Positions 8,935 to 17,090 of a DNA stretch of 17,475 bases are shown here, in pieces. The translations under genes were made by a program, and so were the position numbers. Position 1 is the first letter of the stretch; each line of letters starts with the position of its first letter. Under the pieces are notes generated by a model that was given only the letters and a program-made list of their open reading frames with translations, had not been told where the DNA came from and did no database searches. Origin of the DNA: Chitinophagaceae bacterium (GTDB lineage: Bacteria > Bacteroidota > Bacteroidia > Chitinophagales > Chitinophagaceae); NCBI GenBank assembly GCA_947468255.1, contig CANIMM010000035.1, positions 1 to 17,475 of the forward strand, written 5' to 3'.

Positions 8935-9035
8935 TTTATAGTGCAATCATTTAATTTTTTTCAATAAACTTAAATCGTACAAATTAACAATTTTACATTT
9001 CAGTCATCCTTGTTTTGGGACGAATGCGATTCTAC

Positions 9036-10151
9036 TTATCGATCGATATCTGGTATCACCAAATCCAGAGTACCCATCATTGCTACCAGATCGCCTAGCT
9101 TACTACCTCTGGCCATATGATCCAGCGCAGAAAGATTAGAAAATCCCGGTGAACGAAATTTTATTCTATAGGGGGTAGCCCCGCCTTCGCTCACTATATA
9201 CACTCCTAATTCGCCTCTAGCGGTTTCTACTCGCTGGTAAAATTCTCCCTTGGGCAGTTTCAACACTGCTTTTGTTTTGGCTTGAAAATCACCTTCGGGA
9301 ATATTGTCAATGAGCTGTTCTATAATCCGAACGGATTGATTCATTTCTCTTACTCTTACCATATACCTCGAAAATGAATCGCCCCCAGTTTCCAATATTT
9401 CATCAAACTCCAGCTGTTCGTAAATTTCATAAGGATACAACTTTCGAATATCGCAGGAAACGCCACTACCCCTTGCCGTTGGTCCGGTGCAGCCAAAAGA
9501 GATGGCATCAGCAGCAGACAAAAAACCAACGCCCTTCATCCTGTTTTGAAAAATAATATTTCCCGTAACCATTTCGCTGTATTCATTGATTTTGGATTTG
9601 TACAAGGCTATAAAATCCTTCACCCTCCGTTGAAAATTTGGATGTATATCTTGCATCACGCCACCAGGCACCATATAATTCATGGTAAGTCTTGCTCCAC
9701 AGGTTTCCTCCATTATATCATTAATAGCTTCACGTTCGCGGAAGGCATGGAAGAAAGGAGTGAAGGCGCCAAGGTCCATCGCCATTGCACCCCACCATAG
9801 TTCATGTGATGCAATTCTGGTTAATTCATCCATCAAAATTCTTATCACCTGTGCCCTCGAAGGTATTTCTACCTGCATTCCTTTTTCAACACATAATGCA
9901 CAAGCATGATTATTAATATGAGAAGACAAGTAATCCATCCGGCTGGTTACGTATATAAATTGACGGTAGCTTAAGCTCTCGCACATTTTTTCAATAGAGC
10001 GATGGATAAAGCCAAGGTGTGGCTCTACTTTTTGAATGGTTTCACCATTGATGGTAATCACTAGGTGCAACACGCCATGGGTGGCAGGATGCTGTGGTCC
10101 TACATTAATGATAATATCCCCCGCGGGTGTGCTGCTTATTTCTTCAACCAT
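9036..10151 (-). CDS. nuoD: Complex I subunit D, 49-kDa type
   Basis: This catalytic core subunit forms the quinone-binding pocket with NuoB and NuoH. It has 371 residues, separate from NuoC, and is somewhat short for the family. Seen: GPQHPATHG (18-26) with the quinone-site histidine His25, HLGFIHRSIEK (from about 45), SRMDYL (70-75) with the conserved quinone-binding Tyr74, RIASHELWWG and ALTPFF-like LGAFTPFF, and the C-terminal ARGELGVYIVS and GTLDLVIPDIDR. The last motif is the normal carboxy end, so the protein is complete. It lies 108 bases after nuoC. The next gene downstream is nuoH, not nuoE. Confidence 0.97.
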   Translation of the reverse strand: MVEEISSTPAGDIIINVGPQHPATHGVLHLVITINGETIQKVEPHLGFIHRSIEKMCESLSYRQFIYVTSRMDYLSSHINNHACALCVEKGMQVEIPSRAQVIRILMDELTRIASHELWWGAMAMDLGAFTPFFHAFREREAINDIMEETCGARLTMNYMVPGGVMQDIHPNFQRRVKDFIALYKSKINEYSEMVTGNIIFQNRMKGVGFLSAADAISFGCTGPTARGSGVSCDIRKLYPYEIYEQLEFDEILETGGDSFSRYMVRVREMNQSVRIIEQLIDNIPEGDFQAKTKAVLKLPKGEFYQRVETARGELGVYIVSEGGATPYRIKFRSPGFSNLSALDHMARGSKLGDLVAMMGTLDLVIPDIDR

Positions 10152-10259
10152 AATTTTTTTCTAAAAAAGCAACGTGAACGTTTTATTATAAAATGTTATT
10201 TTCGAATCTAACTTATTCAAAACAAATGTTTTTTTAGCTTGCCCCTTTCTTATGATCGA

Positions 10260-10718
10260 CTACAATTTAATCATGTTAATAGGGTCTTCAAAATCCTTCA
10301 GCATAGGTTTCTTACCTTCCCATCCATCTGGCAAAATCAGTAACCTCAAATCAGGATGATGCAAGAAATTTACCCCAAACATTTCATACACTTCGCGTTC
10401 ATGAAAATTGGCCGTCTTCCAGATATCACTCACCGTTTCGATTGCAGGATTCGTTTTATCCAATTTTACTTTCACTACTATATTGTGGCGATAGTTGGTA
10501 GAATCCAAATGATATACCATGGTAAGATGTGACTTCCAATCAATACAAGTAAGACAAAAAAGATAATCAAAACACAAGTCCTCCTGCTGCCGGAGTTGTG
10601 TGGCTAACATATGCCAGTTGGCTGATTCCACCTGCAGGGTGAGCCACTGGCTACCCTCTTCGAAAGCAATTGTAGGCGACAGTTCCGTAATTTTTTGTTG
10701 TACTATTTCGTTGGTCAT
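10260..10718 (-). CDS. nuoC: Complex I subunit C, 30-kDa type
   Basis: This soluble structural subunit of the quinone module binds NuoD. It has 152 residues from the chosen start. The family signature HEREVYEMFG is at about 106-115 and is followed by HHPDLRLLILPDGWEGKP-like sequence and KDFE near the end. It is a stand-alone NuoC, unlike the fused NuoCD of E. coli. The ATG at 10718 (MTNEIV) is chosen; a TTG five codons upstream (10733) would almost touch the nuoB stop and adds nothing conserved. It lies 15 bases after nuoB. Confidence 0.95.
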   Translation of the reverse strand: MTNEIVQQKITELSPTIAFEEGSQWLTLQVESANWHMLATQLRQQEDLCFDYLFCLTCIDWKSHLTMVYHLDSTNYRHNIVVKVKLDKTNPAIETVSDIWKTANFHEREVYEMFGVNFLHHPDLRLLILPDGWEGKKPMLKDFEDPINMIKL

Positions 10719-10733
10719 ATAAATCAAAGTCAA

Positions 10734-11318
10734 TTAAAGCTGGTGCAATATATCTCCGCCAGTTGCCGGCTTGGGCACCTGAATCTGCTCTCTAGTTAAT
10801 CCACTCTTTATTTTTTGTTGTAAACTGATTAGGGCATGTAATAGCGCTTCGGGGCGGGGCGGACATCCGGCAACATATACATCAACCGGTATCACATGGT
10901 CGGCTCCTTTTACCACTGAATAGGTATTGTAAAAGAAGGGTCCGCCACTAATGGCACAGGCTCCCATTGCAATTACATACTTGGGGTCTGCCATTTGATC
11001 ATACAACCTTTTTAAAACCGGCGCCATTTTATTGACGATCGTACCTGCAATGATAATTACATCTGCCTGACGGGGAGAAGCCCTTGCTACCTCAAATCCA
11101 AATCGAGAAAAATCATATTTTGCGGCAGCTACCGACATCATTTCAATGCCGCAGCAACTGGTAGCAAATGTGAGTGGCCACAATGAGTTTGAGCGGGCCC
11201 AATTGATCACATCATCGAGCTTACTCAATACAATACCACCACCCGGTGTCTCATGAATTTGACCGGGAAAGTCTACTTTCTCCGAAGTTGCGACTGAATT
11301 ATTAGAAGTGATGCCCAT
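10734..11318 (-). CDS. nuoB: Complex I subunit B, cluster N2 protein
   Basis: This subunit carries the terminal [4Fe-4S] cluster N2, which reduces quinone. It has 194 residues. The four cluster ligands are present: the tandem Cys55-Cys56 (ATSCCGIEMM), Cys121 (MGACAISGGPF) and Cys152 (VAGCPPRPEALL). The surrounding SPRQADVIIIAGT and VNKMAPVLKRLYDQM stretches are typical. The N-terminal 20 residues are not conserved. The gene lies 103 bases after nuoA and 15 bases before nuoC. Confidence 0.98.
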   Translation of the reverse strand: MGITSNNSVATSEKVDFPGQIHETPGGGIVLSKLDDVINWARSNSLWPLTFATSCCGIEMMSVAAAKYDFSRFGFEVARASPRQADVIIIAGTIVNKMAPVLKRLYDQMADPKYVIAMGACAISGGPFFYNTYSVVKGADHVIPVDVYVAGCPPRPEALLHALISLQQKIKSGLTREQIQVPKPATGGDILHQL

Positions 11319-11421
11319 TGTCTTATATTTCGATTAATGATGCTTATATTAAAAATATTTCAAAAAACCGGCCAGCCATCCGCTTCATCCCCATATAGCT
11401 AGAACACTTGTTAAGCAAGGA

Positions 11422-11772
11422 TTACACCCATTTCAGTGCGCCTTTTTTATGCGCATATAAAAAACCAAGCATTAATATAAAAAAGAAAATTAAAATTTCA
11501 ACCATCGCCATCCAGCCAACTTTTTTAGCTACTACCGCCCATGGAAATAAAAAGACAAGTTCCACATCAAAAATTAAAAATATCAACGCAAATAAATAAT
11601 ACCCGACATTGAGTTGTGTCCAGGTTTTCCCCCTAGTAGGAATGCCGCATTCGTAAGGCTGCCCCTTTTGAGGATTCGAGGTAGCTTTAGTTACAATTTT
11701 AGAAACCAACATTGCAATTGAAGAAAATGTCAATGCTGCAATAATCAAGACAATCATAGAAGAAGCTCCCAT
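11422..11772 (-). CDS. nuoA: Complex I subunit A
   Basis: This three-helix membrane subunit (116 residues) sits at the junction of the membrane and peripheral arms. The conserved loop carries PYECGIP (39-45), with the cysteine exposed during the active/deactive transition in homologues, and helix 2 carries the acidic pair FDVEL (Asp69, Glu71). It is the first nuo gene of the run, 160 bases after the stop of the reductase gene on the same strand. That spacer could hold its own promoter, but I see no perfect TAnnTTTG box with a good -33 partner in it. Confidence 0.96.
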   Translation of the reverse strand: MGASSMIVLIIAALTFSSIAMLVSKIVTKATSNPQKGQPYECGIPTRGKTWTQLNVGYYLFALIFLIFDVELVFLFPWAVVAKKVGWMAMVEILIFFFILMLGFLYAHKKGALKWV

Positions 11773-11932
11773 ACAAAATCAAATTAATTTGATGATTCAT
11801 TAGAAACACAAGTTAGCAAAAAACAACAATACCCACTCACCAAAAAGACAAGGCGCTCGTCATCCTTGTAAATGATTGCAGTCATACCCACTAGTAAATA
11901 TAAATGCATTGTATAATAGTCCCCCTAACTGA

Positions 11933-12652
11933 TTACCCATAAATTTCAAAATGGATTGCCTTTTTATCATACCCCAAATCAATAATTTTCTTCCTTGCCT
12001 CATCAATCATCCCCTTCCAACCGCATAAAAAGAATTTTGCAGGCGGCTTTTCTTTGCATAATAATTCATAAACCGAATGGACATACCCTGTATGCCCCTC
12101 CCATTTTTCCCTTGACAAAGTGGGGATATATTGAAATCCCGGTATTTCAGTTTGAAGGGTTTTCATTTCTTCAAAGTACAACAAACTGCTTTTTGTTCGG
12201 CAACCAAAAACAAGAAAAATATTTTTATGCGCAATCTGCTTGTTTTTAATATAATGAATCATGCTCCTAAATGGAGCAATGCCCGTGCCTGTGCAAATGA
12301 GCACGAGGTCTTCGTCAATTGGCTCCTGTAATGTAAATACCCCCTGAGGTCCACGAAGGGTTATTTCAGAACCTACCTGAACTTCGTTAAAAAGGTAGGG
12401 TGTTCCGGCCCCGTTTTTATCTAGCACAATCACCAACTCAAATACATTGGTTCCGTCCGGACAAGAGGCAATGGAATAACTGCGCCAACGCTTATTGGGC
12501 TTTTCATGAATGGGAAGATCTAGTGTTACAAACTGACCTGGAATAAAATCAAACGACTCTAATTCCGACACCTGAATCCAAAACCTTCTTGTATCACTCG
12601 TTTCATTTTCAATCCTTATCACCTTTCCCACTCTCCAAGGTTGTAATGCCAT
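11933..12652 (-). CDS. Ferredoxin/flavodoxin-NADP+ reductase-like flavoprotein
   Basis: This 239-residue soluble member of the ferredoxin-NADP+ reductase superfamily transfers electrons between NAD(P)H and a one-electron carrier through FAD. The N-terminal FAD-binding barrel (about 1-105) has the RSYS motif (57-60) in RWRSYSIAS and a glycine loop GPQGVF. The nucleotide-binding domain has GTGIAP (122-127), GCRTKSSLLYFEEM (150-163), SREKWEG (180-186) and the CG pair (210-211). Arg152 and the SRE motif fit NADPH better than NADH, but this is inference. There are no iron-sulfur motifs and no membrane helix. It ends in an aromatic-rich HFEIYG tail. It is the first gene of the minus-strand run, 160 bases before nuoA and divergent from mfd. 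Its position ahead of a complex I that lacks its NADH module suggests it feeds or drains the carrier used by that complex. Alternatives are redox defence or biosynthetic electron supply. Confidence 0.88.
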   Translation of the reverse strand: MALQPWRVGKVIRIENETSDTRRFWIQVSELESFDFIPGQFVTLDLPIHEKPNKRWRSYSIASCPDGTNVFELVIVLDKNGAGTPYLFNEVQVGSEITLRGPQGVFTLQEPIDEDLVLICTGTGIAPFRSMIHYIKNKQIAHKNIFLVFGCRTKSSLLYFEEMKTLQTEIPGFQYIPTLSREKWEGHTGYVHSVYELLCKEKPPAKFFLCGWKGMIDEARKKIIDLGYDKKAIHFEIYG

Positions 12653-12843
12653 ATTAAAAATTTAATCCACCAATTTACTGATTATGTCGAATGTATAGCC
12701 ATTATTTAAAAAAAAAGGCAGTTGCAATTTGTAATGCGCCGAAAAAGATGGTTGCTTTTTGGTAAGGAAAGGATTTTCTATTGGCTATTGAGTCAAGATT
12801 GGCGCTATTAAATCAATACCGAATCGAACGAAAGCAATCTGCA

Positions 12844-12875
12844 TTTAAAAAATTAGCCTTCGAGTCGTATCTTTG
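12844..12875 (+). promoter_or_regulatory. Predicted Bacteroidota-type promoter of mfd
   Basis: A perfect -7 box TATCTTTG (consensus TAnnTTTG) lies at 12868-12875, with TTTA at 12844-12847 as a one-mismatch -33 box (consensus TTTG), 20 bases apart. Only seven bases separate the -7 box from the mfd ATG at 12883. Transcription would start at about 12879-12882, giving a transcript with almost no leader. The box also argues that translation does not begin at the upstream in-frame TTG (12781). Confidence 0.55.
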
Positions 12876-12882
12876 CCAACGG

Positions 12883-15800
12883 ATGAATTTGGAAGTGTTG
12901 TTGAAAGAATATGCAAAAGACCCCCGCTGTTTTGCAATTGCGGACAGGATCACTTTGTCTAGTCCGCAGCAAATTCATCTTTCCGGACTTCGTGGAAGTG
13001 CTACAGAATTTGTACTTTCCGCCGTTTTCAATCATTCAGCCACCAGTCAGCTCAATCACCTTGTCATTTTAAGGGACGCGGAAGAAGCCGCTTATTTCCA
13101 TAATAGCTTTGAGAACATTACCCAAGCATTGGATATTTTTTATTTCCCATCTTCATTTAAAAACAAAAAAAACTATCGCCTTCTCAACAGCAGCCATGTG
13201 ATGCTTAGGACGGAGGCGTTAACCAAAATAGCTGGTGGTACCAATAAGAAGGTATTGATCACCTATCCAGAAGCGCTATTTGAAAAAGTGGTGTTGCCGA
13301 CCACGCTTATCGAAAATATTATTTCCATCAAGCAAAGTGAAACACTGAATGTAGATAGGATGTTGGAAAAATTTATAGCATACGGCTTTGAAAGAACTGA
13401 TTTTGTATACGAACCCGGTCAGTTTGCCATACGGGGAGGCATACTCGATATTTATTCTTTTGGCAATGAAAGGCCCTATCGAATTGAATTATTTGGTAAC
13501 GAGGTGGATAGTATTCGGATATTTGATCCCGAATCGCAGTTGAGCGAACGCAAATTATTGCAGGTGAATATCATTCCGAATGTAGAGTCCCTCCCAAATG
13601 CCTTTGGAGGCGATTCGGGCAATAAGGTTTCGCTACTTGAATTTTTACCAGAAAATACGGCAGTATGGACCGCTGACTGGCAGTTCATCAAGGAAAAAAT
13701 TGAACAGCAGCAGGAAGACCTCGAATTGTATTTAGCTCTGATAGATAGCAACCCCGGCAATCATAAGCCGGCCAATGATGAAGCGTATGAAATAAATGAA
13801 AAGGCCGAGGTCAGTGAAAATGACTTTGCAAAAGCAGCAACACTTGAAGCACAAATTAAGCAACATCACATCATTGAATTTGGTTCAAAAAGTTATTTTA
13901 ACGCTTTCTATCAGCAAGCCCAATCTTGCGTGGTAAAATTTTCAATACAATCACAGCCAACTTTCAACCGGCAATTCGACCTGCTGATAAAAAATTTAAA
14001 GGAATTTGAAGGCAATCATTATTCTATCTTTTTGTTTGCCGACAATCCAAAACAGCTCGAAAGACTCCATATTATTTTTACCGATTTACAAGCCGAAATA
14101 CCTGTTACACCTATCCCTACTTCCATCCATGAAGGATTTATTGATGAAGACCTTCAATTGGTTTGCTATACCGATCATGAAATATTTCAGCGGTACCATA
14201 AGTATAAGGTAAAGCAGGCCTTCAGTAAAAACAAAGCGCTTACCTTAAAAACCCTGCGGGAATTACAACCCGGTGATTATGTTACCCATATCGACCATGG
14301 TGTAGGCGTATTTAGCGGCTTACAAAAAATTGAAGCCAATGGCAGGATGCAGGAATCGGTAAGGATACAGTATAAAGATGGCGACCTATTATATGTCAAC
14401 ATTTCATCCTTACACAAAATAGGCAAATACAGTGGCAAGGAAGGCAGTGTGCCGAAAATGAATAAGTTGGGCAGTGATGTATGGAACAAATTAAAGGAGA
14501 AGACCAAAAAACAAGTAAAGGATATCGCCACCGATCTGATTAAACTGTATGCACAAAGAAAAAGCCAGGCTGGTTTTATGCATAGCCCTGATAACTATAT
14601 GCAAACTGAATTGGAAGCATCTTTTATTTATGAGGATACTCCCGACCAAGGCAAGGCAGTGGAAGATGTAAAAAGGGACATGGAAAAACCTGCTCCTATG
14701 GACAGGCTGGTATGTGGTGATGTAGGCTTTGGCAAAACCGAAGTGGCCATTCGAGCTGCGTTTAAAACCTGCTGTGATGGCAAACAGGCCGCCATACTGG
14801 TTCCTACCACCATCTTGGCTTACCAGCATTTTAAAACTTTCGGTGAACGACTAAAAGATTTTCCAGTTACCGTAGATTTTATCAACCGTTTTAAATCGGC
14901 CAAAGAAAAAAAAGAAACCCTTCAAAAAGTGGCTGAAGGAAAAATCGATATTATCATTGGCACACACTCCCTGCTAAGCAAGGATGTTCAATTTAAAGAT
15001 CTGGGATTGATGGTAATAGATGAAGAACAAAAATTTGGTGTTACTGCAAAAGAGAAATTAAAACAGTTGCGCACCACTGTTGATTCTTTGACACTAACGG
15101 CAACGCCGATACCAAGAACACTTCAATTCAGTTTAATGGGCGCAAGAGATCTGAGTATCATCAATACCCCGCCACCTAACCGGCAGCCGATACAAACGGA
15201 AGTAATGGTATTCAATGAGGATGCTATTCGGGATATTATTTACTACGAAACCGAAAGGGGTGGTCAGGTTTTCTTCATTCACAACCGGGTAAACGGCTTG
15301 GCAGAGATGAAAGGATTGATACAGGGCCTTTGTCCGGACATCAGCATTGCTTTTGCACATGGCCAAATGGATGGAGACCAATTGGAAGATACCATCCTTG
15401 ACTTCATGGATAAAAAATATGATGTGCTGGTATGTACCAATATTGTAGAGAGCGGGGTAGATATACCTAATGTAAATACCATCATTGTAAACAATGCCCA
15501 CCAGTTTGGACTAAGTGATCTGCATCAACTCCGCGGCCGAGTAGGCAGAAGCAATAAAAAGGCATTTTGCTATCTGCTTGCACCTCCCATGAGTACCCTG
15601 CCCACCGATAGCAGAAAAAGACTCAGCACACTGGAGCAATACAGTGATCTAGGAAGTGGATTTCAGATTGCGATGCGAGACCTTGACATCCGCGGTGCCG
15701 GTAATATGCTAGGCGGTGAACAAAGTGGTTTTATTGCAGAAATTGGTTTTGAAATGTATCAGAAAATTCTGGATGAAGCCGTTAAAGAGCTGAAACGTTC

Positions 15801-16320
15801 AGAATTCAAAGAACTTTTTAAAGAAGAGATTCAGCAGCAGGATGATTTTGTAAAAGACTGCAGTATTGATACCGATCTGGAAATTTTAATACCCGATACC
15901 TATGTCGAAAGTATTACCGAAAGATTGAGTTTATATAGTCGGCTGGATAATTGCGAAACTGAAAAAGACCTATCCGATTTTCATACCGAAATGCTCGATC
16001 GATTTGGTCCCATTCCTGCATCCGTGGAAGACCTATTTATTACTGTTCGCTGTAGAAAAATTGCCGTAGAGCTGGGATTTGAAAAAATGATTGTTAAAAA
16101 TGATACCCTTAAATGTTTCTTTGTTAGCAATCCCGATTCCCCTTATTTCCAGAGTGAAACTTTCAATGGCATCCTGCAATTTTTGCAAAAAGGCACCAAT
16201 AAGGCAAAATTAAAACAAGTAGGGAAAAATGGCATTCTGGTAGTGGAAGATGTTGCTGAAATGACTATTTTATTCGAATTTCTAGATAGGATGAAGGCCT
16301 CTATCATCAGGACAGCCTAA
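12883..16320 (+). CDS. mfd: Transcription-repair coupling factor Mfd
   Basis: This ATP-driven DNA translocase pushes stalled RNA polymerase off damaged templates and recruits UvrA for nucleotide excision repair. It has 1145 residues from the chosen ATG, normal for the family. Domains: an UvrB-like N-terminal module (about 1-330), a linker domain, a CarD-like RNA polymerase interaction domain (about 455-520, with PGDYVTHIDHGVGVF), a RecG-like translocase with Walker A GDVGFGKT (612-619), Walker B DEEQ (713-716), LTATPIPRTL and QLRGRVGR (882-889), then the C-terminal regulatory TRCF domain (about 1000-1110, ERLSLYSRL...RFGPIP). The frame stays open 34 codons upstream to a TTG at 12781. The ATG at 12883 is preferred because a promoter box lies immediately before it and MNLEVLLKEY resembles known Mfd N-termini. 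It is divergent from the reductase gene. Confidence 0.96.
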   Translation: MNLEVLLKEYAKDPRCFAIADRITLSSPQQIHLSGLRGSATEFVLSAVFNHSATSQLNHLVILRDAEEAAYFHNSFENITQALDIFYFPSSFKNKKNYRLLNSSHVMLRTEALTKIAGGTNKKVLITYPEALFEKVVLPTTLIENIISIKQSETLNVDRMLEKFIAYGFERTDFVYEPGQFAIRGGILDIYSFGNERPYRIELFGNEVDSIRIFDPESQLSERKLLQVNIIPNVESLPNAFGGDSGNKVSLLEFLPENTAVWTADWQFIKEKIEQQQEDLELYLALIDSNPGNHKPANDEAYEINEKAEVSENDFAKAATLEAQIKQHHIIEFGSKSYFNAFYQQAQSCVVKFSIQSQPTFNRQFDLLIKNLKEFEGNHYSIFLFADNPKQLERLHIIFTDLQAEIPVTPIPTSIHEGFIDEDLQLVCYTDHEIFQRYHKYKVKQAFSKNKALTLKTLRELQPGDYVTHIDHGVGVFSGLQKIEANGRMQESVRIQYKDGDLLYVNISSLHKIGKYSGKEGSVPKMNKLGSDVWNKLKEKTKKQVKDIATDLIKLYAQRKSQAGFMHSPDNYMQTELEASFIYEDTPDQGKAVEDVKRDMEKPAPMDRLVCGDVGFGKTEVAIRAAFKTCCDGKQAAILVPTTILAYQHFKTFGERLKDFPVTVDFINRFKSAKEKKETLQKVAEGKIDIIIGTHSLLSKDVQFKDLGLMVIDEEQKFGVTAKEKLKQLRTTVDSLTLTATPIPRTLQFSLMGARDLSIINTPPPNRQPIQTEVMVFNEDAIRDIIYYETERGGQVFFIHNRVNGLAEMKGLIQGLCPDISIAFAHGQMDGDQLEDTILDFMDKKYDVLVCTNIVESGVDIPNVNTIIVNNAHQFGLSDLHQLRGRVGRSNKKAFCYLLAPPMSTLPTDSRKRLSTLEQYSDLGSGFQIAMRDLDIRGAGNMLGGEQSGFIAEIGFEMYQKILDEAVKELKRSEFKELFKEEIQQQDDFVKDCSIDTDLEILIPDTYVESITERLSLYSRLDNCETEKDLSDFHTEMLDRFGPIPASVEDLFITVRCRKIAVELGFEKMIVKNDTLKCFFVSNPDSPYFQSETFNGILQFLQKGTNKAKLKQVGKNGILVVEDVAEMTILFEFLDRMKASIIRTA

Positions 16321-16369
16321 GCTGCAAAGAAATTATTTTATAAAACCCATTTTATTTAAAAAGACCCTT

Positions 16370-16377
16370 TAATTTTG
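16370..16377 (+). promoter_or_regulatory. Predicted -7 promoter box of the PAP2-type membrane enzyme gene
   Basis: TAATTTTG is a perfect match to the Bacteroidota -7 consensus TAnnTTTG. It ends four bases before the GTG start codon at 16382, so the start of transcription would fall at or next to the first codon. The -33 box is weak: the region around 16350-16357 is T-rich, but no TTTG is correctly spaced. Confidence 0.45.
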
Positions 16378-16381
16378 CAAA

Positions 16382-17035
16382 GTGGAAAACAGTGTTTCAT
16401 ATCCGTATTACCGAAATAGCAGCTGGAGCGAAGCATGGGCTAGCCCATTATTTAGAAAAAAAGTGATTGGCGGAGCGCTGTTATTTGCTGCCATCCTACT
16501 TATACTACCTCGTTTTTTTTCTGTCATTGAAGCAAGGCAGGGGATCTTACTGAATGACTGGCTACTGCGCCTTATCCCTTCGATGGACTTTTCTGTACTC
16601 ATTTTTATATTGGTATGGTCCACTTTCCTTCTGGTGCTTACGCGATGCATTCAACAACCAGCCATTTTTTTGATGATCCTCTATTTTCTAATTTTAATCA
16701 CCCTTACTAGAATACTCACCATATCGGTTATTCCACTGGATCCGCCAACTGGGCTAATTATTTTAAAGGACCCCTTAACTAGTCTTAGTTATGGTGGCAA
16801 GGGGATATTTATTACGAAGGATCTTTTTTTTTCAGGCCACACTTCTAACCTGTTTATGTTTTACTTATGCCTCCAAAAAAAGAGGGACAAGCAATTTGCA
16901 TTATTCACATCGCTGCTCGTAGGCTCACTCGTTCTAGTTCAGCATGTACACTATTCAATAGATGTAATTGGAGCGATTGTTTTTACTTATTTACTGGTAA
17001 AATATTCCAAGCACCTTGGCTTAATCAATGTGTAA
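16382..17035 (+). CDS. Sphingomyelin synthase-like / PAP2-related membrane enzyme
   Basis: This 217-residue membrane protein has about six hydrophobic helices. It carries the lipid phosphatase/phosphotransferase motifs SGHTSNLF (151-158) and HVHYSIDV (188-195), giving a His153/His190/Asp194 catalytic set like that of sphingomyelin synthases (SGHT and HYTIDV in the animal enzymes). These enzymes move a phospho-headgroup between lipids or hydrolyse it at the outer face of the membrane. Substrate here is unknown; headgroup transfer to ceramide-type lipids would fit a Bacteroidota that makes sphingolipids, but this is inference. The start is GTG at 16382; the next in-frame methionine (residue 69) would remove the first helices. 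It lies 61 bases after mfd and has its own candidate promoter box. The 20-residue N-terminal segment is hydrophilic and rich in Ser and aromatic residues. Confidence 0.82.
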   Translation: MENSVSYPYYRNSSWSEAWASPLFRKKVIGGALLFAAILLILPRFFSVIEARQGILLNDWLLRLIPSMDFSVLIFILVWSTFLLVLTRCIQQPAIFLMILYFLILITLTRILTISVIPLDPPTGLIILKDPLTSLSYGGKGIFITKDLFFSGHTSNLFMFYLCLQKKRDKQFALFTSLLVGSLVLVQHVHYSIDVIGAIVFTYLLVKYSKHLGLINV

Positions 17036-17090
17036 CGAGTTGTTACTCAATAATTCGGTTTTCCTAGTCAACTAAACAAATTGAACACAT

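Noticed and set aside
8935..8946. TTG start for nuoH four codons upstream of the ATG.
   Set aside because: It adds four non-conserved residues and no better translation signal; the ATG at 8934 is sufficient. The same reasoning applies to the TTG at 10733 for nuoC.
8935..9035. Remnant of nuoE, nuoF or nuoG in the nuoD-nuoH gap.
   Set aside because: The gap is only about 100 AT-rich bases, with no frame encoding cysteine motifs or any recognisable fragment.
9003..11869. The 11-base string GTCATCCTTGT occurs at 9003-9013 and 11859-11869, both in spacers of the nuo run.
   Set aside because: The flanks do not match and no symmetry or third copy is seen; likely coincidence.
11773..11932. Separate nuo promoter between the reductase gene and nuoA.
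   Set aside because: Only one-mismatch -7 boxes (for example TTAATTTG near nuoA) occur, and none has a TTTG at suitable spacing. A promoter here remains possible but cannot be supported.
12653..12720. Promoter for the reductase gene in the divergent gap.
   Set aside because: On the minus strand only imperfect boxes (TAAATTTT, TAAATTGG) are seen in very AT-rich sequence, so no site is called.
12781..12882. An in-frame TTG at 12781 would extend Mfd by 34 residues.
   Set aside because: The extension covers the predicted promoter, does not resemble Mfd N-termini, and the ATG at 12883 gives a normal-length protein.
17032..17046. Small inverted repeat GTAAC-GAGTT-GTTAC at the stop of the PAP2-type gene.
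   Set aside because: A five-base-pair AT-rich stem with no T tract after it; too weak to call a terminator.
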